A stretch of DNA of 64,000 bases, taken from positions 26,014-90,013 of the forward strand of contig UCIA01000015.1 in NCBI GenBank assembly GCA_900472295.1, read 5' to 3'. A program made the translations under genes and the position numbers. This stretch comes from Hyphomicrobiales bacterium (lineage in GTDB: Bacteria; Pseudomonadota; Alphaproteobacteria; Rhizobiales; Rhizobiaceae). The notes under the pieces are model-generated. The model did no database searches. It saw only the letters and a list, made by a program, of their open reading frames with translations, and had not been told where the DNA came from. Shown piece after piece: positions 8,075-15,171 of this stretch. The number at the start of each line of letters is the position of its first letter. Position 1 is the first letter of the stretch.

Positions 8075-9046
8075 CTACCTCTCCCTGCGGCTGATCAGAA
8101 CGCGGGCCGCCAGCACGATGATCAGGATGGCGCCGTTGGCGGCGACCTGCCAGTCCGGCGGAATATGCATGAAGGTGAGCAGCGGTGACGCCGCCAGCGC
8201 CAGCGTCAGCGCGCCCAGTACGGCGCCGATGGGCGACACCCGGCCACCGACGAATTCGCCACCGCCGAGGATGACGCCGGCAATCGCCAGCAATGTGTAG
8301 CCATTGCCGATATTGGCGTCGGCCGAAGTGGTGATACCGATCAGCGCCATGCCCGACAGCACGCCGAACAGGCCGGTCAACGCAAACAGCGTGATCTTGG
8401 TGCGCAACAGCGACCAGCCTGCCCGCCGCAGCGCCGCCGGATTGCCGCCGGATCCCCTCAGAATGACGCCGTAAGAAGTGCGCATCAGGCCGAAATGCAC
8501 CACCGCCGCGATCACCAGCGCGGCAATGATCGGAAACGGAATGTAGGGCGGCTTGAACGCCATCAGCGACAGCAGCCAGTCCGGCGCCTTGCCGCCCGGC
8601 TTGGGCAACACCAGAATGGCCAACCCCTGCCAGACGAAGCTCATGCCCAGCGTCACCACGATCGACGGCAGATTGCGCAGATGGATCAGCGCGCCGAGCA
8701 GCGCATAAACGCCGATAGCGCCGACCAGGATAATCACGCCAAGCAGCGGCGCATCCTTCAGCCACGTCGCGGTGACGCAGCCGACGAAGCCGACAAAAGT
8801 GCCGATCGACAGATCGAGCTCGTTGCCGGCAATGACGAACATCTGCGCGATCGTCGCCAGCGCGATCGGGATCGCCAGATTGAGCATCAGGGTGAAGCCG
8901 AAATAGCTGATGGCGCGCGGGTTGAGCCAGGCGATGGCGATAACCACCAGCGCCAGCGACAGCGCCGGCAACAGGCTGCGCAGCATGCGCGCGCGGGCCG
9001 CACTGCTGGGCGGCGAGGACGTTGGGCCAGGAGTGATTGCCGTCAT
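8075..9046 (-). CDS. CUT2-type sugar ABC transporter permease
   Basis: A 323-residue RbsC-like permease, with a cytoplasmic Ser/Pro-rich start and then MFVIAGNELDLSIGTFVGFVG, LRNLPSIVVTLGMSFVWQGL and TSADANIGNGYTLLAIAGVILGGGEFVGG, all signature stretches of branched sugar permeases. It lies 1 nt downstream of the ATPase gene and 2 nt upstream of its partner permease. It takes part in import of the solute bound by the protein at 10564-11577. Confidence 0.88.
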   Translation of the reverse strand: MTAITPGPTSSPPSSAARARMLRSLLPALSLALVVIAIAWLNPRAISYFGFTLMLNLAIPIALATIAQMFVIAGNELDLSIGTFVGFVGCVTATWLKDAPLLGVIILVGAIGVYALLGALIHLRNLPSIVVTLGMSFVWQGLAILVLPKPGGKAPDWLLSLMAFKPPYIPFPIIAALVIAAVVHFGLMRTSYGVILRGSGGNPAALRRAGWSLLRTKITLFALTGLFGVLSGMALIGITTSADANIGNGYTLLAIAGVILGGGEFVGGRVSPIGAVLGALTLALAASPLLTFMHIPPDWQVAANGAILIIVLAARVLISRRER

Positions 9047-9047
9047 C

Positions 9048-10517
9048 TCAGGCCGCGTCGCCGAATGAGGACTGGATGATCTTTTCCTCGGTCAGCTCGT
9101 CGCGTCCGAGATGGGCGACGATGCGGCCGTTCTTGAAGACATGGATGTGGTCGCAATTGTCGAGCTCTTCGGTCTCGGTGGTGTACCAGAGGAAGGTCCG
9201 GCCCTTGGCCGCTTCCTCGCGCACGAGTTCATAGACTTCGAGCTTGGTGCCGATATCGACGCCGCGCATCGGGTCGTCCATCAGAACGATCTCGGCATCC
9301 GAACCCAGGGCGCGGGCAAACAGCGCCTTCTGCTGGTTGCCACCCGACAGCGAAAAGATGTTGTTGGCCATGTCAGGGGTGCGGATGCCGATCTTCTGCT
9401 TCCAGAATTCGGCCAGTGCCGCCTCGCGCTGCGGCGAGATCAGCAGACCTTTGCGAAGCTGCGAAAGCGAGCGGATGCCGATATTTTCCGAGATCGACCA
9501 TTGCGGAAAAATGCCGTCCGACTGGCGATCGCCCGCCACCAGCGCCACCGGCGCTGTCACTTCGATGCCTGGCTTTCTCCGCGTCGCAGCGGCAAAGATC
9601 GCCAGCAAAAGATCGGTTTGGCCATGGCCTGCAAGCCCCGCTAGGCCGATGATCTCGCCGGCGCGGGCGACGAGTTCCTTGCCGTCCTCCTGCCGGGCAG
9701 GCCGCGCCCGCACTCTGACAGGACTGCCCGCCGGCCTCGCGGCGGCGAACTCCGTCGCGATCTTCTCGCGTGCCTCGGCGCCACCCATGGTTGCCACCAG
9801 CCGGTCGCGGTCGAACGCCGTTGCAGCGTCGGCGGCAACCACTTTGCCATCGCGCATCACCACGATGCGGTCGGCATTTTGCAACACCTCGCCCAGCACA
9901 TGCGAGATCAGGATGCAGCTGCCGCCGGAAGCGACGAAGCGGCGCACGAAGGCGAGCAACTGACCCGCCGTATGCGCATCGAGCGAGGAGGTCGGTTCGT
10001 CCAGAATGACCAGGTCGAGCGGATCGCGCGTCACCGTGAAGGCACGCGCCACCTCCACCATCTGCCGCCGGCCGATGGACAGGTCGCCGGCAACGTCGTC
10101 GGCCGAGATGCCGTGATCGGGAAAGATTTCGTCAAGCTTGGCGGCGATGAGCGCGGCCGCCTTGCGCCGCCAGCCGAAGCCGGTCAGCGCCGGATGGTTG
10201 ATGCGCGTATTCTCGGCGATGCTGAGGTTCGGGCACAGCGACAGCTCCTGGAACACGCAGCGTATGCCGAGCTTGAGCGCGCGCGCCACCGAGTATTCGG
10301 TTTCGGCATTGCCGCGCACCGCGATCTCGCCACCATCCGGCCGCAGCGTGCCGGCCACCATATGCATCAGCGTCGACTTGCCGGCGCCGTTATGACCGAC
10401 CAGCCCGACGCATTCGCCTGATACGACATGGAAGTCGACGCCGTTAAGCGCCCGAACGGCGCCGAAATGTTTTTCGGCGCCGTTCAGTCTGATGATGTTG
10501 GTGTTCGCCTCGAGCAT
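9048..10517 (-). CDS. CUT2-type sugar ABC transporter ATP-binding protein
   Basis: A 489-residue fused double ATPase (RbsA-like). Domain 1: Walker A GHNGAGKSTL, signature LSIGRRQ, Walker B LVILDEPTSSLD. Domain 2: degenerate Walker A GLAGHGQTD, signature LSGGNQQK, Walker B IVLMDDPMRGVD, in which the catalytic Glu is Asp. The ATG at 10517 is preferred to the TTG at 10523; neither has a strong ribosome site. Middle gene of the importer operon. Confidence 0.87.
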   Translation of the reverse strand: MLEANTNIIRLNGAEKHFGAVRALNGVDFHVVSGECVGLVGHNGAGKSTLMHMVAGTLRPDGGEIAVRGNAETEYSVARALKLGIRCVFQELSLCPNLSIAENTRINHPALTGFGWRRKAAALIAAKLDEIFPDHGISADDVAGDLSIGRRQMVEVARAFTVTRDPLDLVILDEPTSSLDAHTAGQLLAFVRRFVASGGSCILISHVLGEVLQNADRIVVMRDGKVVAADAATAFDRDRLVATMGGAEAREKIATEFAAARPAGSPVRVRARPARQEDGKELVARAGEIIGLAGLAGHGQTDLLLAIFAAATRRKPGIEVTAPVALVAGDRQSDGIFPQWSISENIGIRSLSQLRKGLLISPQREAALAEFWKQKIGIRTPDMANNIFSLSGGNQQKALFARALGSDAEIVLMDDPMRGVDIGTKLEVYELVREEAAKGRTFLWYTTETEELDNCDHIHVFKNGRIVAHLGRDELTEEKIIQSSFGDAA

Positions 10518-10563
10518 GCTCAACGATATCCGGTTGGCAATACGGACGGCAACCGGACTTGCA

Positions 10564-11577
10564 TCACTTGATGTTGGCTTTGATCGCCGCGAGGGCGTCT
10601 TCCTGCGTGTACTCGTGGGTGGCGACGCCGCCCTCCTTGATCTTGGGCAGGGCTGCCTCGAAATCGTCCTGGGTGAAGGCGAGATACGGCACCAGCAGAT
10701 CGTGTGGAATGTCGGTGCGGCCGTCTAGTACCTGCTGCGCCACCCAGAAGGCCAGCGACGAGACACCGGGCGCGATCGATGCCGACCAGGTCTGGTAGCC
10801 GTCCTTGTCCTTCTGCTCCTTCCACCATTTCAGCTCGTCCTGGCGGTTGCCCATGATGATGGTCGGGCGCGGCTTGCCCGCTGCGGCGAAGGCCTGTGCC
10901 GCGCCGTAGCCGTCGCCGCCCTGGTCGACGACGCCGACGATATCGGGCAGCGACGGCAGGATGGTCGCGACGGCCTTTTGCGCCGTCGTCTGGTCCCAGT
11001 CGCCGGTCACCGAGCCGACGATCTTGAACTGCGGATGGGCAGCGACACCTTCGAGGATGCCGGCATGGATGGCATCGTCGATCGACGTACCGGCGAGACC
11101 GCGGATTTCCAGCAGATTGCCGCCCTTGGGCTGGAACTTGGCCATCTGCTCGACTTCCTGCCTGCCCATATCCTTGAAGTCGACGACGACGCGATAGGCG
11201 CAGGGTTCGGTGACGATGCCGTCGAAGGAAACGACGACGATACCGGCGTCGCAGGCCTGCTTGACGGCGCCGTTCAGCGCATCCGGCGAGCCGGCGTTGA
11301 TGACGATGGCGTCATAGCCCTGCAGGATCAGGTTCTGCACCTGGGCGGCCTGGGTCGGCACTTCCTTGTCGGCGGTGGTGAAGATGTCGGCGGCTGCGAC
11401 GATCTTGTCCTCGACCGCTTTCTTGGTGACGATGGCGTAGCTGTCGAGCATCGCCTGACGCCACGAATTGCCGGCGTAATTGTTGGAGAAAGCGATCTTC
11501 TTGCCGCTTGTGTCGGCCATTGCCGTGCCCGAGGCGAGCATGGCCGCCATGGCGCTCAGAACGAGTAGTTTCTTCAT
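10564..11577 (-). CDS. CUT2-type sugar ABC transporter periplasmic binding protein
   Basis: A 337-residue RbsB-like binding protein. A Sec signal peptide (MKKLLVLSAMAAMLASGTAMA) precedes the mature domain, which opens KKIAFSNNYAGNSWRQAML and contains IVVVSFDGIV and DIVGVVDQGGDGYGAAQAF, typical of the family. GGAGG lies 7 nt upstream of the ATG. It delivers its ligand to the permeases at 7125-9046. The neighbouring lactonase and tautomerase genes suggest a sugar or sugar-acid ligand, but this cannot be read from the protein. Confidence 0.9.
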   Translation of the reverse strand: MKKLLVLSAMAAMLASGTAMADTSGKKIAFSNNYAGNSWRQAMLDSYAIVTKKAVEDKIVAAADIFTTADKEVPTQAAQVQNLILQGYDAIVINAGSPDALNGAVKQACDAGIVVVSFDGIVTEPCAYRVVVDFKDMGRQEVEQMAKFQPKGGNLLEIRGLAGTSIDDAIHAGILEGVAAHPQFKIVGSVTGDWDQTTAQKAVATILPSLPDIVGVVDQGGDGYGAAQAFAAAGKPRPTIIMGNRQDELKWWKEQKDKDGYQTWSASIAPGVSSLAFWVAQQVLDGRTDIPHDLLVPYLAFTQDDFEAALPKIKEGGVATHEYTQEDALAAIKANIK

Positions 11578-11651
11578 GTCATATCCTCCCAGATGTTGTT
11601 GCTTTTTCGATGACTGCTGGTGCTGCGTTCACGTTTCCTGTTTTGACCTAT

Positions 11652-11662
11652 TTGTCAGACAA
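11652..11662. promoter_or_regulatory. TTGTCaGACAA palindrome, candidate GntR-family operator
   Basis: TTGTC-A-GACAA is a perfect 11-bp palindrome 75-85 nt upstream of the sugar-binding-protein start, in the 151-bp gap after the lactonase gene. Sites of the form TTGTNNNACAA are bound by many FadR/FCD-type GntR regulators of rhizobial sugar-acid operons. No GntR gene is in the window. The gap otherwise holds nothing. Confidence 0.5.
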
Positions 11663-11728
11663 CATGGATGACCCTCCAGCTGTCAACTGCAAATCCGCTC
11701 GCCAATCCCGACCCCCATGATCCGACCC

Positions 11729-12619
11729 TCAGAACAGCCGCAAGCCGGGCACGCGAACCCTTAACCGGTACAGCGATGTCGACGCCGCTACGTACAGACT
11801 CCTGAGATCGTCGTCGCCGAAGGTGAAGTTTGCACAGGGTTCGGGTGTTTCGATCACGCCCAGAATGTCGCCAGACGCGTCGAAAACATGGATCCCGCCC
11901 GGCCCGGTGCAATAGAGATTGCCGCGGCTGTCTATCTTCATGCCGTCGGGCGATCCCGGCCCTTCGCCTTCGGTCGTCGCCCACACGGCGCCGCCATTGA
12001 GGTCGCCATTGGCCTCGACGCCGAACACCCTGATATGGCCGCGTTCGGTGTCGTTGACGAACAGCCGCGACTCGTCCAGCGAGAAGCACAGCCCGTTCGG
12101 CTGAACGAAGTCGTCGGCCAGCAATGTCAGCTGGGCGCCGTCGCCGTCGATCCGATAAATACCCTGGAAGGTGAGTTCCTGCGGCCTCGGCACGCCGTAG
12201 AACTCGACGCGACCATAGCCTGGATCGGTGAAATAGACTGACCCGCCGGTAGCAACGACAATGTCGTTGGGGCTGTTGAGCTGCTTGTCGCGGTAGTGCG
12301 TGGCCAGCACAGTTATCGCGCCGCCGGGCTCGGCGCGGGTAACGCGGCTGGTGGCATGTTCGCAGGTGATCAGCCTGCCCTGCCGGTCGAGCGTGTTTCC
12401 GTTGGCCTTGTGACTCGGCTGGCGGAAGGTTTCGATCTCGCCCGATGCGTTCAGCCGGTACAGGCGGCTTTCCGGAATATCGGAAAACACCAGCCACTTT
12501 TCATAGGGGTGCCATACCGGCCCTTCGAGGAAGCCGTAGCCGGTCGCGAGCCGCTCCATCACAGCCGCGCCGACGACGTCGTCGAAGCCGGAATGACGGA
12601 CCCTGGCCGGAGTGGACAT
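11729..12619 (-). CDS. SMP-30/gluconolactonase family protein
   Basis: A 296-residue six-bladed beta-propeller hydrolase. Metal-ligand positions typical of the family are visible: Glu in YGFLEGPVW, Asn in LNSPNDIVV and Asp in GSPDGMKI; KANGNTLDRQGRLI and FTDPGYG are also diagnostic. Relatives hydrolyse sugar lactones such as glucono- or xylonolactone. The start overlaps the stop of the tautomerase gene by one base (TGATG). Together with the importer downstream it suggests uptake and lactone hydrolysis of an oxidised sugar. The substrate is not identifiable. Confidence 0.85.
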   Translation of the reverse strand: MSTPARVRHSGFDDVVGAAVMERLATGYGFLEGPVWHPYEKWLVFSDIPESRLYRLNASGEIETFRQPSHKANGNTLDRQGRLITCEHATSRVTRAEPGGAITVLATHYRDKQLNSPNDIVVATGGSVYFTDPGYGRVEFYGVPRPQELTFQGIYRIDGDGAQLTLLADDFVQPNGLCFSLDESRLFVNDTERGHIRVFGVEANGDLNGGAVWATTEGEGPGSPDGMKIDSRGNLYCTGPGGIHVFDASGDILGVIETPEPCANFTFGDDDLRSLYVAASTSLYRLRVRVPGLRLF

Positions 12620-12813
12620 CAGGGAAGCTTCGGCTTGCTGGCGACCTTGCCGCCGACGAACCAGTCGCCTTCCGCCACATCCTCGAACACCACCCAGATC
12701 GCATCCTTGGGCAGTTCGGCGACCTCGCTGATGGCGTCGGTGACGCGGCGCGAAATCTCGTCCTTGCGCGTTTGCGAATGGCCCTTGAGGATTTGTATGT
12801 TGACGAACGGCAT
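12619..12813 (-). CDS. 4-oxalocrotonate tautomerase family protein
   Basis: A 64-residue protein of the small tautomerase fold with the catalytic Pro directly after the initiator Met (MPFVNIQILKG), basic residues in HSQTRKDEISRR, and the typical end VVFEDVAEGDWFVGG. Family members act as hexamers or trimers on enol and keto acids. GGGGAGG lies 6 nt before the ATG. First gene of the locus that continues through the lactonase to the sugar importer. Confidence 0.88.
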   Translation of the reverse strand: MPFVNIQILKGHSQTRKDEISRRVTDAISEVAELPKDAIWVVFEDVAEGDWFVGGKVASKPKLP

Positions 12814-12894
12814 CAGCGCCTCCCCGATATTTTCTTCTTATGGGGTCGAGCCTAGTCAGGGCGCGCGTCCCGCGATACAGGTCAATGCGCAGCG

Positions 12895-12921
12895 ACGACT
12901 GTGCGTTTGCACAGTCGTTTT
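12895..12921 (+). terminator. Strong hairpin with T-run between two minus-strand operons
   Basis: ACGACTGTGC (12895-12904) and GCACAGTCGT (12909-12918) form a perfect 10-bp stem with a 4-nt loop, followed by TTTT on the plus strand. Read as an intrinsic terminator it faces plus-strand transcription, although both flanking genes are on the minus strand. It could block antisense transcription, or act for the minus-strand response-regulator transcript without a T-run. Confidence 0.5.
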
Positions 12922-12925
12922 ATCG

Positions 12926-13663
12926 CTACTGCTGCGGTGGCGCCGCCTGCGCCAGCCAGAAGTCGAGCCGCTCCTGTTCGCGGCGCAGCGCGTCGACGTT
13001 GATCAGGCCGCGCGCCATGGCGAGATAGATGGCCCGCGTGCGCGAGTTGAACACCGAGGTCTCGCCGGCGCCGTCTTCCGGCGGCACGATGCCAAGCTTG
13101 TCGTAGACATGCTTGATGCGGCTTTGTGCGCCGCGGATCGACAGGCCGCGTCGCGCCGCGATCGCCCGGTCGGTGAGGCCGAGCGCGATATCGATCAGGC
13201 TTTCATATTCGCCGTCGGTGATGCCTTCGAACCGGTCCTGCACCCGGTGCTGGATGCCGCGTATTTCGCGGTCGATAATGCAATGGCCCTCGGAGAACAC
13301 GCCGCGCAGCGCCGAGCGCATGCCCTCTTCCGTCGCCGATTTCAGCACATAGCCATAGACCGAGCCCGGCGGCACGATGCGCGCCACGCCCCGGACATAA
13401 GCCTCGTCGGCGAAATTCGACCAGAACAATATGTGCGTTCCGGCGCGGCGGCTCCAGATGGCGCGGGCCACCTCGATGCCCGTCGCTTTGGGCAGCTGCA
13501 AATCGAGCACGACATGCGGCGGTTCGCGCTCGGCGGCCAATGCAATGGCATCGGCGCCGTCGCCGGCCTCGATCACCTCGACCTCGCTTGGCCACAACTG
13601 CTCCACCGTCCGGCGCGCGAAGCTGCGGTGCAGCCCGTCATTCTCGGCGATCATCACCAACAT
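12926..13663 (-). CDS. NarL/FixJ-type response regulator
   Basis: A 245-residue regulator. The receiver domain has the acidic patch at the N terminus (ENDG), the phospho-acceptor Asp at about residue 54 (HVVLDLQLPK) and the conserved Lys in GYVLKSA. The C-terminal LuxR-type helix-turn-helix is at about 155-215 (SLIDIALGLTDRAIAARRGLS and RIKHVYDKLGI). The ATG at 13663 overlaps the kinase stop codon by one base, so the two are co-translated; a GTG at 13666 is the alternative. Target genes are unknown, but the divergent glucoamylase operon is an obvious candidate. Confidence 0.87.
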   Translation of the reverse strand: MLVMIAENDGLHRSFARRTVEQLWPSEVEVIEAGDGADAIALAAEREPPHVVLDLQLPKATGIEVARAIWSRRAGTHILFWSNFADEAYVRGVARIVPPGSVYGYVLKSATEEGMRSALRGVFSEGHCIIDREIRGIQHRVQDRFEGITDGEYESLIDIALGLTDRAIAARRGLSIRGAQSRIKHVYDKLGIVPPEDGAGETSVFNSRTRAIYLAMARGLINVDALRREQERLDFWLAQAAPPQQ

Positions 13664-14928
13664 CACACCACCTCCGGCAAAGTCTTTTTCTCAACCGGCG
13701 CGGCCGTCCTGGCCAACGCAGGCGCGCGGTCGACCTCGATGACCACTCGCGTGCCGCCCTTGCGACCAGTCGCCTCGAAGCGCAACCGCGCGCCGATCAG
13801 GGCCGCGCGCGTGTGCATGTGGCCGATGCCGCCATGGGCGGTAGCATCGACCGGTCCGCAGCCATGGCCGTCGTCCGAAATGATCACCCGAAGCACCTTC
13901 TCGGTCGAGGTCAGCTGCACTTCGATGCGGCTCGGTGCTGCATGGCGCACCGCATTGTTGATCGCTTCCTGGACGATCCGGTAGAGCGCCGTGCGCATCG
14001 TCTCCGACAAGCTGTCGGCACAGCCCGCGCTGGTGTCGGCGATGTGCACGGCGATCGGCGGCTTGGCCCGGGCGACGCTGCGGTTCAGATGCGCCTCGAC
14101 GGCATCGCGCAGGCCGAACAGTTCGAGCACGCTTGGTCGCATGTCGTCGACGATGTGGCGCAGCTCCGCCAGGCAGCCGGCGACCTCCTGTTCGAGATCG
14201 GCAAGCTGCGCCTCGCGCGCCACGCCCTGGCTGCGCAAAGCCGATATCTGGCGCGCGATGCGGGCAAGGTCGCCCAACGTCTGGTCATGCAGGTCCATGG
14301 CCATGCGGCGGCGCTCGCGCTCCATGCCTTCGGTGAGCTGCGAGGCACCGACCCTGAGCAGCTCCACCCGGTTATGCGCTTCGCTTTCGGCGAGCATCGC
14401 CCGGCGCGCCTCTTCGGTCTGGATCAGCGCAAAGATGTAGGGCGCGATGAGATCGGCGCATTGCTGGGCGACGGCCACATCCGCTTGCGTGTAGCAGCCA
14501 ACCTTGTGCCGGCTGATGTTGAGGGCGCCGATAACGCTCCCCCGCGCCCTCAGCGGCACTATGATGCGGCTGCGCAGCTTCGCGGCGAAGATCGGCCCGT
14601 CGAACGCCCCAGCGAAGTGGAAGCGCGGGTCGATAAGCGCGTTGTCCGTCAGTAGATAGGGCGTTTGGCCCCACAGCACGTGCCGTATGGGGCTGCCTTC
14701 CACCGGATGCTGCGCCAGCCGGCTCCAGCTGGTGTGGAAGCCGGCCTCATAGCAGGCATGCTTGCGCCCGTCCTGCGACAGCACCGCCAAATCGATGTGA
14801 TCGTGCGGAATGAGCGTGCCGATCTCGATGGCGGTTGCGCGAAATGCCGAGCCCGGGTCGATATGGCCGGCCAGCGCCTGCGAAATGGCCAGCAGCCGGT
14901 CGATCAGCATGGGAGATACATCCGACAT
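13663..14928 (-). CDS. GAF-domain sensor histidine kinase (HisKA_3 type)
   Basis: A 421-residue kinase with no transmembrane helix, so probably a soluble cytoplasmic sensor. A GAF domain spans about residues 15-175. The dimerisation/phosphotransfer helix has His at about 214 in MDLHDQTLG, and the HATPase_c domain shows the N box QEAINNAVRHA, then ISDDGHG and GIGHMHTRAALIGARL. This is the DesK/NarX class that signals to NarL-type regulators, matching the next gene. The ATG at 14928 has GGGGAGGG about 10 nt upstream. Signal unknown. Confidence 0.87.
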   Translation of the reverse strand: MSDVSPMLIDRLLAISQALAGHIDPGSAFRATAIEIGTLIPHDHIDLAVLSQDGRKHACYEAGFHTSWSRLAQHPVEGSPIRHVLWGQTPYLLTDNALIDPRFHFAGAFDGPIFAAKLRSRIIVPLRARGSVIGALNISRHKVGCYTQADVAVAQQCADLIAPYIFALIQTEEARRAMLAESEAHNRVELLRVGASQLTEGMERERRRMAMDLHDQTLGDLARIARQISALRSQGVAREAQLADLEQEVAGCLAELRHIVDDMRPSVLELFGLRDAVEAHLNRSVARAKPPIAVHIADTSAGCADSLSETMRTALYRIVQEAINNAVRHAAPSRIEVQLTSTEKVLRVIISDDGHGCGPVDATAHGGIGHMHTRAALIGARLRFEATGRKGGTRVVIEVDRAPALARTAAPVEKKTLPEVV

Positions 14929-15171
14929 CGCTTTGAGACCCTCCCCTTGCACCTGAACACACCGCACCCGGCGACCCGTAACGCTCCGCGAATCTTGAGC
15001 GCGCCATCAGTCTTCGAATTTCGTCAGGCCTCCCCTGCAACAGGAATAGTGGACACCTGCGACCGGCGCTGTCAACGACGCCCTCTCCGCCATGGTCGAT
15101 CAACTTGAGGTGCATCAATTGAAAAGGGTTCGCGTACTGGTCTAGGGAGTAGGCAGGAGACCAAAGCAAAA

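Noticed and set aside
7125..8765. A 546-codon frame joining both sugar permeases
   Set aside because: The first half reads the upstream permease gene out of frame. The real permease starts at 8072, where the hydrophobic pattern and motifs begin.
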